From an uncultured Faecalibacterium sp. (GTDB lineage: Bacteria; Bacillota; Clostridia; Oscillospirales; Ruminococcaceae): DNA of 64,000 nucleotides. Under the pieces are notes generated by a model, which was not told the origin of the DNA, did not search any database, and saw nothing but the letters and a program-made list of their open reading frames with translations. The translations under genes and the position numbers were made by a program. Shown here piece after piece: positions 18,792 to 29,032 of this stretch (position 1 is the first letter of the stretch; every line of letters starts with the position of its first letter). The DNA is taken from the NCBI GenBank assembly GCA_904394215.1, contig CAJFNF010000003.1, positions 34,267 through 98,266 of the forward strand, read 5' to 3'.

Positions 18792-20999
18792 TTGTTTTTG
18801 CAGCAGAAAAGACCGCACCTGAACCCGCTGATCCTGGCGCTGGCGCTGGCCGCTGTGCTGATGATCTGGTCGGTGTTCACCACCTCCAACAGCACGACCG
18901 GCTCCACCATGAGCTACTCAACGGTGGTGCATTACTTTGAACATTTGCAGGTGACCTCCTTCACGCTGGACCGGAACACCAGCGTCATCACCATGAACAT
19001 CAAGGAGGGCGACCTGCCCCTGCCCGGCACCACCGATGCTTCGAATGGCGCCACCGGCGGCCTGGTGACAGACCTGTTCGGCTCGGGCAGCTCCTCCAGC
19101 GATTCGGTGGAGAAGAATTCCGACGGTACCGTCACTGTCCGGTACCAGCTGCCCTATGCAGCCCTCTTTATCAATGAAGTCCAGAAGTATATCGACGCCT
19201 ACGACGCGGCCAACCCCGACGCCCCCATGCAGTATGATTATACTGCCCTGCGGGAGTCGGTGCCCTGGATGGAGATCTTCTTCTATCTGGCCATGCTGGG
19301 CTGCACCGGGTTCATCCTGTTCTCGATGCTCCGGGGCGGCGCCGGCGGCGGCAACGTGATGAACGTGGGCCGCGCCCGGGTCAAGGACGAGTCCACCAAC
19401 CAGAAGACCGCCACCTTTGCCGATGTCGCCGGTGAGGACGAGGAAAAGGAAGAGCTGAAGGAAGTGGTGGAGTTCCTCAAGAGCCCCGACAAGTTCAATT
19501 CTCTGGGCGCCCGGATTCCCCACGGCGTCCTGCTGGTAGGCCCTCCGGGCACCGGCAAGACCCTGCTGGCCCGCGCCTGTGCCGGCGAGGCAGGGGTGCC
19601 CTTCTACTCCATCTCCGGCTCTGACTTTGTGGAAATGTACGTCGGCGTGGGCGCATCCCGTGTCCGCGACCTGTTTGACAAGGCCAAAAAGACCATGCCC
19701 TGTATCATCTTCATCGACGAGATCGATGCGGTGGGCCGCCAGCGCGGCGCCGGTCTGGGCGGCGGCCACGACGAGCGCGAGCAGACCCTGAACCAACTGC
19801 TGGTGGAGATGGACGGCTTTGAGGCCAACGACGGCATCATTGTGATGGCCGCCACCAACCGGGCCGACATCCTGGACAAGGCGTTGCTGCGTCCCGGCCG
19901 TTTTGACCGCCAGGTCTATGTGGGCCTGCCCGATGTCAAGGGCCGCGAGGAGATCCTCAAGGTCCACACCCGCAAGAAGCCGCTGGCCCCCGATGTGTCC
20001 CTGCGGGTGATTGCCCAGCGGACCGCCGGTTTTGCCGGCGCCGACCTGGAAAACCTGGTCAACGAGGCAGCCCTGCTGGCTGCCCGCCGCAACCGCAAGG
20101 CCATCACCATGGAGGACATCGAGGAAGCATCCATGAAGGTGATGGCCGGCCCCGAGAAGAAGAGCCGTGTGGTCACCCCCGAAGAAAAGAAGCTGACTGC
20201 CTACCATGAGGCAGGCCACGCAGTGGCGGGCTTCTACTGCAAGCACCATCCTCGGGTCCATGAGATTACCATCATTCCCCGGGGCCAGGCAGGGGGCTAC
20301 ACCATGTACCTGCCTGAGAAGGATCGCTCTTATGTGACCCGCCGGGAAATGTTTGAGGACATCGTCTCCAGCCTGGGCGGCCGTGTGGCCGAGCAGCTGA
20401 TCCTGGAGGATATCTCCACCGGTGCCTCCAATGACCTGCAGCAGGCCACCAACATTGCCCGCCAGATGATCACCCGCTATGGCTTCTCGGAGCGGCTGGG
20501 CCCTGTGGTCTACGGCACCTCCCAGGAGGAGACCTTCCTGGGCCGCGACTTCGGCCAGGGCAAGGGCTACAGTGAGACCACCGCTGCCGAGATCGACAGC
20601 GAGATCCGGGATATCATCGACGAGGCCTATGAGACCTGCCGCCGGACCCTGACCGAGCATATGGATCAGCTCCATGCCCTGGCCCAGGCCCTGATCGAGC
20701 GCGAGAAGCTGAACGAGTCCGAGTTCAACGCCATCATGCGGGGTGAAAAGCTGCCTCCCCGGAAGGATGAGGACGGCAACCCCGTGGCCCAGCAGCCTGC
20801 AGCCCCGGCTGCACCGCAGGCTCCTGCAGAGCAGGCACCGGCAGCGCCCGTGCAAGAGCCCGCCGTGGAAATGCCTGCGGCAGAGGATGAGGCTCCCGCC
20901 GGCGGGGTGGATGTGCCCGCCCAGGACCAGCCGGCAGCACCTGCCCCTGAGAAGGGTTCTGCGCCGGAAGACCGGAAGCCCGACCAGCCCCAGGCATAA
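18792..20999 (+). CDS. ftsH: ATP-dependent zinc metalloprotease FtsH
   Basis: [16 protein letters not shown] region (RPGRFDRQ), HEAGHA; TTG start; long Pro/Ala/Glu-rich tail. Confidence 0.97.
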   Translation: MFLQQKRPHLNPLILALALAAVLMIWSVFTTSNSTTGSTMSYSTVVHYFEHLQVTSFTLDRNTSVITMNIKEGDLPLPGTTDASNGATGGLVTDLFGSGSSSSDSVEKNSDGTVTVRYQLPYAALFINEVQKYIDAYDAANPDAPMQYDYTALRESVPWMEIFFYLAMLGCTGFILFSMLRGGAGGGNVMNVGRARVKDESTNQKTATFADVAGEDEEKEELKEVVEFLKSPDKFNSLGARIPHGVLLVGPPGTGKTLLARACAGEAGVPFYSISGSDFVEMYVGVGASRVRDLFDKAKKTMPCIIFIDEIDAVGRQRGAGLGGGHDEREQTLNQLLVEMDGFEANDGIIVMAATNRADILDKALLRPGRFDRQVYVGLPDVKGREEILKVHTRKKPLAPDVSLRVIAQRTAGFAGADLENLVNEAALLAARRNRKAITMEDIEEASMKVMAGPEKKSRVVTPEEKKLTAYHEAGHAVAGFYCKHHPRVHEITIIPRGQAGGYTMYLPEKDRSYVTRREMFEDIVSSLGGRVAEQLILEDISTGASNDLQQATNIARQMITRYGFSERLGPVVYGTSQEETFLGRDFGQGKGYSETTAAEIDSEIRDIIDEAYETCRRTLTEHMDQLHALAQALIEREKLNESEFNAIMRGEKLPPRKDEDGNPVAQQPAAPAAPQAPAEQAPAAPVQEPAVEMPAAEDEAPAGGVDVPAQDQPAAPAPEKGSAPEDRKPDQPQA

Positions 21000-21016
21000 C
21001 AGTAAACAGCGAAGGA

Positions 21017-22093
21017 GTGAGTGTTGTGGAGGAAAGTTTTGACCCGATTGCCCAAACCCGAGCCAACTATTATACCCCGGGCAGCCCGGTTCAGTTTGTC
21101 CGCGTTGAGCTGCTGAAAGGCAGCGTCAGCGGGGACCGGGCGGTCTGCCTGACCTTCAAAAATATTTCCCGGGTAAATCTGACCGCCCTGGAAATTCGCT
21201 TCAAGTGCAAAACCACCGGCGGCGAGATCCTCTGCGAGGATGAATTTGCCTACCGCGACCTGGACATCAAGCCCGGGGAGCTGTTCGGCATGGATGACGC
21301 CGTGTTCATCACCCAGAAACCCATTGTCAGCGTGGATGTGGTGCTGGAAAACGTCTACAACGGCAAGAAGGTTGTCCGGCTGGACAACATCAAGCGGGTC
21401 CGACTGCCGGCCCCCCGGGCCCTGCCTGAGAATCTGGCAGCCGCTCTGGAGGAGCGGATGGGCCGCAAGGGAATGCGCTATGCACCCCAGGTGCTGGACT
21501 GCGGCTGGTACTGCGCCTGCGGCGCCTTCCATCCCAAGGAAGAGGACACCGTCTACTGCAGCGAGTGCGGTTCGGACCGGATCCTGCTGCAGAACGCCCT
21601 GAATACCCTGATGCAGCCCGAGCAGGACGCCGAGCCGGAAGAAGCGCCCGGTCAGGGGACCGTGATTGCCCCTGCCTCTGCCCCGTCGGAGGACAGCGAG
21701 CCCACCCGGATTGCCGGCGCCCCGGTTGAGAGCAGCGGCGGCACCCGTGCCTTTGAGCCGGTGCAGCCGGCCCGGCAGGAGCCTGCCACCCGGGTCAGCC
21801 AGGAGACGCGGCTGTTTACCCAGCCCAGCCAGCCGCCGGTGTCCTCCCGCAGCCGCGGGACCGACCCGGAGGAGGAAGAAGAGGCAACCCGCCAGGTCCG
21901 GCCTTCCGACCGGTGGAAGGAACAGCCCATCCGCCACGCCGGCGTGTCCCGAGCAGAGGATGAGGAAGAGGAGGAAGAAGACGATCGGGACCCTGTGGCG
22001 GAGAACATCATCCGCTGGGTGCCGCCCGTCACGGCTCTGATCTGCGCAGGCATTGCGCTGTACGGATTCCTGTATTATCAGTTCTTTTTGTAA
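21017..22093 (+). CDS. Hypothetical zinc-ribbon protein with one C-terminal TM (tail-anchored)
   Basis: CACG...YCSECG zinc-ribbon-like cysteines, acidic linker, terminal hydrophobic ALICAGIALYGFLYYQFFL. Confidence 0.75.
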   Translation: MSVVEESFDPIAQTRANYYTPGSPVQFVRVELLKGSVSGDRAVCLTFKNISRVNLTALEIRFKCKTTGGEILCEDEFAYRDLDIKPGELFGMDDAVFITQKPIVSVDVVLENVYNGKKVVRLDNIKRVRLPAPRALPENLAAALEERMGRKGMRYAPQVLDCGWYCACGAFHPKEEDTVYCSECGSDRILLQNALNTLMQPEQDAEPEEAPGQGTVIAPASAPSEDSEPTRIAGAPVESSGGTRAFEPVQPARQEPATRVSQETRLFTQPSQPPVSSRSRGTDPEEEEEATRQVRPSDRWKEQPIRHAGVSRAEDEEEEEEDDRDPVAENIIRWVPPVTALICAGIALYGFLYYQFFL

Positions 22094-22102
22094 GAAAACC
22101 CG

Positions 22103-22138
22103 CAGGGGGGAGCGCGTTTTGGCCGCTCCCCCTGTTTT
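22103..22138 (+). terminator. Intrinsic terminator
   Basis: CAGGGGGGAGCG...CGCTCCCCCTGTTTT. Confidence 0.75.
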
Positions 22139-22169
22139 GGGTTGAGGACAAGGGAGGGGAGGAAAAAGC

Positions 22170-23012
22170 ATGCCCGAAGAATATTTGCAGGCCGCCTTTG
22201 AAATCAAGGCTTCCTGTGACGAGATCAGCCGGCGGATTCTCCGCTGGCACTGGGAAAACAAGCCCGGATCGCACAGCTTTGAATCCCTGCTGGAACATCT
22301 GGAGCGCCGCCAGGAGGAAAGCCCTGCTTACTATGGCCACATGCCGGATATCGGCCGGAAAACCAGCTGGCAGCAGCTGGACACCACCCTGTGCATGCGG
22401 GTGCTTCTGGACCCGGAAAACGATGCCTCCCAGCCCCTGGACCTGCTGGGCAGCACCGCCCATCCCGGGGCGGCCCGCCGGGCCTGCAATGCGGTGCGGA
22501 TGGCCCGCAATGAGGGCGCTCACGCCGCCGACCGCGCCAGCGGCAGCCAGGCTGCGGTGCTGTTTGATGAGGCCATCGAGTGCCTGGAAGAGGCCTACGC
22601 CGGGACAGCCTTCAGCGAAAAGGAGCTGTCCAAATATTACCAGCTGGCCGACAGCTATCTCCGCCGGTGCGGCGTGGGGAGCAGGGAATCGGCCTCCTGG
22701 CCCAAAGAGGCCCCAGGACGGCGGGAAAGCCAGCCCGAGGTACATGTCTATCCCACCGGCGCAGCCCGTCAGAAGGCGGCTGCAGCCCGGGAAAAAGAAG
22801 ATTCCGGCCGCGCAGGCCGGAGCGCCGGCAAAAATCGCAGTTCCGACCGCCGGAGCCAGCCCAAACAGTCCCGGAGCAATGGGGGAAAACGGGGGCGCCC
22901 CTCCCAAAAGAAACAGAATCCCGGCAGCAGGGCAGCCCTGATTCTGGCGGCGGCAGCACTGCTCATCGGTCTTCTGATGCGGGCTGCGGGCATGGGGCTG
23001 TGGATTTTCTGA
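22170..23012 (+). CDS. Hypothetical protein with HEPN-like RNxxxH motif and C-terminal TM
   Basis: Helical N-terminus ending ACNAVRMARNEGAHAAD; basic low-complexity linker; terminal TM AALILAAAALLIGLLMRAAG. Confidence 0.7.
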   Translation: MPEEYLQAAFEIKASCDEISRRILRWHWENKPGSHSFESLLEHLERRQEESPAYYGHMPDIGRKTSWQQLDTTLCMRVLLDPENDASQPLDLLGSTAHPGAARRACNAVRMARNEGAHAADRASGSQAAVLFDEAIECLEEAYAGTAFSEKELSKYYQLADSYLRRCGVGSRESASWPKEAPGRRESQPEVHVYPTGAARQKAAAAREKEDSGRAGRSAGKNRSSDRRSQPKQSRSNGGKRGRPSQKKQNPGSRAALILAAAALLIGLLMRAAGMGLWIF

Positions 23013-23032
23013 GAGAAGTTGAGGAGGAAGGT

Positions 23033-23878
23033 ATGGAGAAACATCTGATTTTTCTGGATATCGACGGCACCTTGATTGAGCCTGGGAAAATGGAACCACC
23101 GGCCAGCGCTGTGGATGCGGTGCACAAGGCCCGGGCCAACGGCCATAAGGTATTCCTGTGCACCGGCCGGAACTACAAAATGACGGCGCCGGTGCTCCAC
23201 TATGGTTTCGATGGCTATGTGTCCAGCGCCGGCGGCTATGTGGTCTGCGGCGATCAGGTGATTTTTGACTGCCCCATGGAACAGGCCCAGAGCGACGGCC
23301 TGCGGAAAATCCTGGAATCCAATGATGTGGAGTGCACCCTGGAAGTCCGGGACGCCACCTTCGGCGGGGAGAGAATGATGGAACGCCTGGCTGCCTACCA
23401 GGCCCAGCGACCCGGCGCGGTCAACAGCGAGGTGGAGCGGTGGCGCAAAGCCTTTGCAGACGGCATGCTGATCCGGCCCTTGTCGGAATACCAGGGCCAG
23501 CCGGTGTACAAAATCTGCTACATTGCCCAGAAGCAGGAGGACCTGGCCCCGGCCAAGGCGGCCTATGGCGATCAGTTTGTCTTCTGCGAGCAGACCACCT
23601 TCAAGGATGGGGGCGGTGTGGTCAGCGGTGAGCTGATCAACCGCAAGTTCAACAAGGGAGAGGGAATCCGCCGGATCTGCAGCCATTTGGGAATGCCGCT
23701 GTCTTCGGTGATCGCCTTTGGGGACAGCCCCAACGACCTGGAAATGACCGATGTGGCCGGCATCAGCTACTGCATGGCCAATGGTTCTGATGACCTGAAA
23801 GCCCGCTGTGACCGGATCTGTCCGGCGGTGACCGAGGACGGCATCGCCATTGCTTTCCGGGATCTGGGCCTGATCTGA
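23033..23878 (+). CDS. HAD-superfamily hydrolase (Cof-type)
   Basis: FLDIDGTL, FLCTGRN, AFGDSPNDLEM. Confidence 0.92.
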   Translation: MEKHLIFLDIDGTLIEPGKMEPPASAVDAVHKARANGHKVFLCTGRNYKMTAPVLHYGFDGYVSSAGGYVVCGDQVIFDCPMEQAQSDGLRKILESNDVECTLEVRDATFGGERMMERLAAYQAQRPGAVNSEVERWRKAFADGMLIRPLSEYQGQPVYKICYIAQKQEDLAPAKAAYGDQFVFCEQTTFKDGGGVVSGELINRKFNKGEGIRRICSHLGMPLSSVIAFGDSPNDLEMTDVAGISYCMANGSDDLKARCDRICPAVTEDGIAIAFRDLGLI

Positions 23879-23890
23879 TTTGTGAGAAAC

Positions 23891-23921
23891 AAAAAGCGCA
23901 GCCAAACGGCTGCGCTTTTTT
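23891..23921. terminator. Bidirectional terminator between HAD hydrolase and RNA methyltransferase
   Basis: AAAAAGCGCAGCC-AAAC-GGCTGCGCTTTTTT. Confidence 0.85.
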
Positions 23922-23941
23922 GATGCTGTGATGGCTGCAGG

Positions 23942-24772
23942 TCAGTCCCGGGCCCGGAGCTGCCAAAAGGCCACGGCACTGGCCGCGGCCACGTTCAGGG
24001 AGTCCACTCCGTTGGACATGGGGATTTTGACGGTGTAGTCGCACTGGGCGATGGTGACAGGGGAAAGGCCGTCTCCCTCGGTGCCCAGAATCAGGGCCAG
24101 CCGGTCCTCAGCCATCAGCTGGGGGGCGTCGATAGAGACCGAGCGGTCGCTGAGGGCCAGGGCGGCGGTTTTGAACCCCATTCCCTTCAGCCGGGCCAGG
24201 CCTGCCTCAGGCCAGTCGGCGGGCAGGGTGCCGATCTGGGTCCAGGGCACCTGGAACACCGTCCCCATGCTGACCCGCACCGCCCGGCGGCACAGGGGGT
24301 CACAGCAGGAAGGGGTTACCAGGACAGCGTCGATATGGAGGGCCGCCGCCGACCGGAAGATGGCCCCCACATTGGTGGAGTCCACGATGTTTTCCAGCAC
24401 CGCCACCCGGCGGGCATTCCGGCAGAGGTCTTCCACTGCCGGCAGAGCGGGCCGGTGAAAGGCTGCCAGAACCCCGCGGGTCAGCTGGTAGCCGGTGAGG
24501 GCAGTGAGCACATCCCGGTCGGCGGTGTAGACCGGGGCGTCGCCGCTGCGGGCCAGCACCTCCTGGGCAGGGCCGTCGATCTTCCGCCGCTCCATCAGGA
24601 AGGACAGGGGCTTGTATCCGGCGTCCAGAGCCCGGTCAATGACCTTGGGGCTCTCGGCAATGAAGATGCCCTTCTCGGGTTCCAGACGGCTGCGGAGCTG
24701 GTTTTCGGTCAGCCGGGCAAAGACGTCCAGGGCCGGGTCCTGTAAATCGGTGATTTCAATGATATGAGCCAT
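23942..24772 (-). CDS. TrmH/SpoU family RNA methyltransferase
   Basis: SPOUT motifs: VDSTNVGAIFRSAAALHIDAV, LILGTEGDGLS, IPMSNGVDSLNVAAASAV. Confidence 0.93.
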   Translation of the reverse strand: MAHIIEITDLQDPALDVFARLTENQLRSRLEPEKGIFIAESPKVIDRALDAGYKPLSFLMERRKIDGPAQEVLARSGDAPVYTADRDVLTALTGYQLTRGVLAAFHRPALPAVEDLCRNARRVAVLENIVDSTNVGAIFRSAAALHIDAVLVTPSCCDPLCRRAVRVSMGTVFQVPWTQIGTLPADWPEAGLARLKGMGFKTAALALSDRSVSIDAPQLMAEDRLALILGTEGDGLSPVTIAQCDYTVKIPMSNGVDSLNVAAASAVAFWQLRARD

Positions 24773-24783
24773 GGTTTCTCCTT

Positions 24784-25962
24784 TTATGGGTCTTGGGACT
24801 GGATCGAGAAGTCGCTCTCTCCCGACAGGCCGTCCAGATTCAGCATTCCTTCCAGGGCGGCGATGTCCGCCGACACGTCCAGCGCGTCGGACTGGAACAG
24901 CTTGTCCAGCTGGTTTTCAAAGGCTGTGACCAGCAGGTCCAGGGACCTCTGGATGCTTTGTTTGGTTTTGGTGATGTTTTCCCCGTCCACGCCCTGGCTG
25001 TCCAGCTGGATGTAGGTGTGGAGCAGTTTCAGGGAGGTGGGCAAATAATAGCCCACGAATTTCCGCAGCTGCTCCTGCTTGGAGGGGTCTTTCTCGGCCA
25101 GGGCAAAAATCCGCGCGGCCACTTGTTCCAGCCGTCCCACCTTGTCCTGCGTGGCAGGATCGGCCAGGGACTGCCCGGCCTGATGGAGCTGCCGCAGCAG
25201 CTTCTGGTACTGGGTTTCGTCGGCGGGGTCAGGTTCCGGTTCGGGCTGGGCGGGCTGGGCCGGGATGGGGGCAGGGCCCCGTACAATCAAAAAGCCTGTA
25301 AGGTTGTCAATGTAGGCATCGGCGCCGAAATAGCCGTGGTCGATGGCGTGCTCCAGCACCCGGCGGCCTTCCTCAGCCGGAAGGCCCGCGGTGGCAAACA
25401 GTTCGTTCAGCGGGATGTTGTCCCGGCCGCCCACCACCTTGTCCAGCTGCCGTTCCAGGCGGCTGATCCGTTTCAGATTCAGGCTGAACAGCAGTGCCCC
25501 GCCGCCTCCTGCGATCTGGGCCACAGCGGTAAAGAGGTCAGACCAGTTGCTCAGAGACAGCCGCTCATGGATGGGGTGCATAAAGAGCATCTGGGAGACA
25601 GCGTCGGGGAGGCTGACCACCCCGATGAACAGCAGAATGGCCCCGGCGATGGTGCAAAGGCTGGTCAGGCGCTGCTGGTGAAGCTTGGATTTCTGCTGTT
25701 CGGCGGTGGGGAGATCATGGCCGGCATAGTGGGCGCTGTAGTCATAAGCGCCCTGGGGCGCAGCCCGGCGGGTGTCCTGGGGACGAAAGTCGGCGGCGTA
25801 ATCCTGGCGGTCCCGGGCGGCCTGAAGCTCTTTCTTTTCGCTGTCCCGGTCGATGGCCCGGATGATGAACAGGATCACCGACAGCCAGGGGGCCAGGCCC
25901 AGCAGGATCAGCAGGGCAATGATGGGAATGTGTGCGAAATAGTGTCTTCGTTGTGGCTGCAT
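24784..25962 (-). CDS. XpaC-like (5-bromo-4-chloroindolyl phosphate hydrolysis family) membrane protein
   Basis: N-terminal TM segments and C-terminal helical XpaC-like region (ARIFALAEKDPSKQEQLRKFVGYYLPTSLKLLHTY). Confidence 0.75.
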   Translation of the reverse strand: MQPQRRHYFAHIPIIALLILLGLAPWLSVILFIIRAIDRDSEKKELQAARDRQDYAADFRPQDTRRAAPQGAYDYSAHYAGHDLPTAEQQKSKLHQQRLTSLCTIAGAILLFIGVVSLPDAVSQMLFMHPIHERLSLSNWSDLFTAVAQIAGGGGALLFSLNLKRISRLERQLDKVVGGRDNIPLNELFATAGLPAEEGRRVLEHAIDHGYFGADAYIDNLTGFLIVRGPAPIPAQPAQPEPEPDPADETQYQKLLRQLHQAGQSLADPATQDKVGRLEQVAARIFALAEKDPSKQEQLRKFVGYYLPTSLKLLHTYIQLDSQGVDGENITKTKQSIQRSLDLLVTAFENQLDKLFQSDALDVSADIAALEGMLNLDGLSGESDFSIQSQDP

Positions 25963-26070
25963 AGACCATGACCTCCCAGGCAGAAACGACAAAATAAGCC
26001 GTGCTCCTTTTATTATACTGGAACACGGCTCGTTTGTTAAGGTTGAATTTTGAGGCGCTGGGCGCAGGTC

Positions 26071-27999
26071 TTACTTCATCAGAGCGCAGACGGCGTCAGC
26101 GTAGGCCACAGGATCGTCCACCGGCAGGCCCTCGATCAGCTGTGCCTGGGCGTAGAGGATCTGGCTGTACTGGTTCACCTTGTCGGTGTCGCCGGCCTCC
26201 TGGGCGGCCTTCAGCACGGCAAAGACGGGGTGGGAAGCATTGATCTCCAGCACCTTTTCGCTCTTGACGTTCTCGCTGCCCGGCTGATGGGACAGGACCT
26301 TCTCCATCTCAATGGACAGGGGGCCGTCGGAGGACAGGCAGACCGGGTGATCCTTCAGACGGGTGGAAACCCGCACTTCCTTGATCTTGCCATCCAGAGC
26401 GGTCTTCATGGCCTCAAACAGGGACTTGTTCTCGGCAGTTGCCTCTTCGGCAGCCTTCTTCTCCTCGTCGGATTCCAGGCCCAGGTCGTTGCTGTTGATG
26501 TTCTTGAACTCGACGGTGCCGTCCTTGCCCTCGGCGTCCTTCCGGGGGAAGGAGTGCATGACCTGGAAGCAGAACTCATCCACGTCCTCGGTCAGCAGCA
26601 GCAGGTCATAGCCCTTGTCCAGCACCAGGGCTGCGGTGGGCAGTTTGGCCAGACGGTCGGCGGAGTCGCCGGCGGCGAAGTAGATGTACTTCTGGTCGGC
26701 GGGCATCTTCTCCACGTACTCTTCCAGGGTCACCATCTTCTTCTCCTTGGCGGAGTAGAACAGCAGCAGGCCCCGCAGCAGATCCACGTGCATGCCGTAA
26801 TCCGAGTAGGCGCCGAACTTGATCTGGCGGCCAAACTCCTTCCAGAAGGCCTCATACTTCTCGCGGTCATTGACCAGCATGGCGTTCAGCTCGTTCTTGA
26901 TCTTCTTCTCCAGGGCGTTGTGGATCAGCTTGAGCTGGCTGTCCTTCTGGAGGGTCTCACGGCTGATGTTCAGGCTCAGGTCCTGGCTGTCCACGATGCC
27001 CTTCACAAAGCTGAAGTAGTCGGGCAGCAGGTCGGGGCACTTGTCCATGATCAGCACGCCGGAAGCATAGAGGGCCAGGCCCTTCTCGTACTCCTTGGTG
27101 TAGTAGTCATAGGGACGGTGAGAGGGGATGAACAGCAGGGCGTTGTAGTTGGCAGTGCCCTCGGTCCGGCTGACAATCACCCGGGCGGGGTCTGCATAGT
27201 CGCCGAAGTGGTTCTTGTAGAAGGTGTTGTACTCCTCGTCGGTGACTTCGCTCTTCTGCTTCTTCCAGATGGGGACCATGCTGTTCAGGGTCTCCAGCTC
27301 GGTGTACTCTTCCCATTCGGGGGTGTAGTTCTCGGGCTTGGGATCGGGTTCCGGTTTCTGGCGGCTCTTGGTCCGCTCCATCTGGATGGGGTAGCGGATG
27401 TAATCGCTGTACTTCTTGACGATGGCGGCCACGCCGTACTCCGAGACGTAGTTGTCGTAGTTTTCGGTGTCGGTGTTGTCCTTGATGTGAAGGATGATGT
27501 CGGTGCCGGCGGTGTCCTTCTCGGCGGGGGTGATCTCATAGCCCTCCACGCCGCTGGACTCCCACTTCCAGGCCTGGTCGCTGCCGAAGGCTTTGGAAAT
27601 GACGGTGACATGGTCGGCCACCATGAAGGCGGAGTAGAAGCCCACGCCGAACTGGCCGATGATGTCGATGTTCTCATCGGTGTTCTGGGCCTTGAAATCC
27701 TGGCTGCCGGAATGGGCGATGGTGCCCAGGTTCTGTTCCAGTTCCTCACGGGTCATGCCGATGCCGTTATCCGAGACAGTCAGCATCCGGTTGTCCTTGT
27801 CCAGGGTCAGCAGAATCCGGAAGTCCTCCCGGTTCATCCCCACCGAGGTGTCGGTCAGGCTCTTGAAATAGAGCTTGTCAATGGCATCGGAGGCGTTGGA
27901 GATCAGCTCACGCAGGAAAATCTCCTTATTGGTATAGATCGAATTGATCATCAGGTCCATCAGCTTTTTGCTTTCGGCCTGGAACGGCTGCATTGCCAT
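26071..27999 (-). CDS. htpG: Molecular chaperone HtpG (Hsp90)
   Basis: ELISNASDAIDKL, DNGIGMTREEL, GQFGVGFYSAFMV; start at MAMQPFQAESKKLMD. Confidence 0.96.
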   Translation of the reverse strand: MAMQPFQAESKKLMDLMINSIYTNKEIFLRELISNASDAIDKLYFKSLTDTSVGMNREDFRILLTLDKDNRMLTVSDNGIGMTREELEQNLGTIAHSGSQDFKAQNTDENIDIIGQFGVGFYSAFMVADHVTVISKAFGSDQAWKWESSGVEGYEITPAEKDTAGTDIILHIKDNTDTENYDNYVSEYGVAAIVKKYSDYIRYPIQMERTKSRQKPEPDPKPENYTPEWEEYTELETLNSMVPIWKKQKSEVTDEEYNTFYKNHFGDYADPARVIVSRTEGTANYNALLFIPSHRPYDYYTKEYEKGLALYASGVLIMDKCPDLLPDYFSFVKGIVDSQDLSLNISRETLQKDSQLKLIHNALEKKIKNELNAMLVNDREKYEAFWKEFGRQIKFGAYSDYGMHVDLLRGLLLFYSAKEKKMVTLEEYVEKMPADQKYIYFAAGDSADRLAKLPTAALVLDKGYDLLLLTEDVDEFCFQVMHSFPRKDAEGKDGTVEFKNINSNDLGLESDEEKKAAEEATAENKSLFEAMKTALDGKIKEVRVSTRLKDHPVCLSSDGPLSIEMEKVLSHQPGSENVKSEKVLEINASHPVFAVLKAAQEAGDTDKVNQYSQILYAQAQLIEGLPVDDPVAYADAVCALMK

Positions 28000-28041
28000 A
28001 GCAAAAACCTCTTTTCTTTCCAAAGAGCAGCTAAGACTTGC

Positions 28042-28068
28042 TTAGCACTCATATATTTCGAGTGCTAA
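28042..28068 (-). promoter_or_regulatory. CIRCE operator (HrcA binding site) upstream of htpG
   Basis: Perfect TTAGCACTC-N9-GAGTGCTAA. Confidence 0.95.
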
Positions 28069-28095
28069 TATACACCGATTCGGACCGAAAATCAA
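28067..28095 (-). promoter_or_regulatory. htpG promoter abutting CIRCE
   Basis: Minus strand TTGATT-N17-TATATT; -10 overlaps the CIRCE edge. Confidence 0.75.
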
Positions 28096-28212
28096 GCCCC
28101 TGCACCCTTCCTTCATAAAAAGTTTAAAATTCCTCTTTCCAGCGGGGAAGCTCTGCGGTACAATAGGATGCAGGCGGCGCAGAAGAGACGGCCGCCCGGG
28201 GAGGAAACAGCC

Positions 28213-28989
28213 ATGAAAGTTGAAACCTTACAGGCGGGCGGCGCCCAGCTGACCGTCTATCTGCGTGAGCCCTCGGCCTCCATGCCCGAGACCCAGGCCC
28301 GGCCGCTGGTGCTGGTGGTACCCGGCGGCGGATATGAACATGTGAGCCAGCGGGAAGCAGACCCTGTGGCGGTCCAGTTTCTGGCAGCGGGATACCATGC
28401 AGCGGTGCTGTGGTATAGCGTGGGGGAGCAGGCCCGGGACTACCGGCCTCTGGCCCAGCTGAATGAAGCCATGGCCCTGCTGCGGGCCCATGCCGGGGCC
28501 TGGGGCATCCGGCCCCGCCAGATTGCCCTCTGCGGCTTTTCGGCAGGGGCCCACCTGGCCCTGTCGGGGGCTGTGCTGGACCTGCCCGGCTGCGCCGGAG
28601 CCCAGCAGCGGCCCGACGCCCTGATCCTCAGCTATCCGGTGGTGACAGCCGGGCCCTTTGCCCACCGGGGCAGCTTTGTCCAGCTGTCCGGATCTCAGGA
28701 CCCCGCCGACCACCTGGCCTTTGGCCTGGAGGACAAGATCACCCCGGCGGTGCCGCCGGTCTTTGTGTGGCATACCATGGAGGACGCCACCGTCCCGGTG
28801 GAAAACACCCTGATGCTGGTGTCGGCCCTCCACAAAGCCGGGGTGCCTTGCGAGGCCCATCTGTTCCCCCACGGCAAGCACGGCCTCAGCGTCTGCACCG
28901 CCGAGGTGGGCAACGAGATGCCCCACCCGGGCCGATGGCTGGAACTGGCAAAAGAGTGGCTGGGAGAGGTCTTTGACTTTCATCCTTGA
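28213..28989 (+). CDS. Alpha/beta hydrolase (carbohydrate acetyl-esterase-like)
   Basis: VVPGGGYEHVSQRE oxyanion region, GFSAGAH nucleophile elbow, HGKHGL. Confidence 0.88.
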   Translation: MKVETLQAGGAQLTVYLREPSASMPETQARPLVLVVPGGGYEHVSQREADPVAVQFLAAGYHAAVLWYSVGEQARDYRPLAQLNEAMALLRAHAGAWGIRPRQIALCGFSAGAHLALSGAVLDLPGCAGAQQRPDALILSYPVVTAGPFAHRGSFVQLSGSQDPADHLAFGLEDKITPAVPPVFVWHTMEDATVPVENTLMLVSALHKAGVPCEAHLFPHGKHGLSVCTAEVGNEMPHPGRWLELAKEWLGEVFDFHP

Positions 28990-29032
28990 AGGCAACTTTG
29001 CGATTATACGAAGAAAACTTTGTGAAAAGCGG

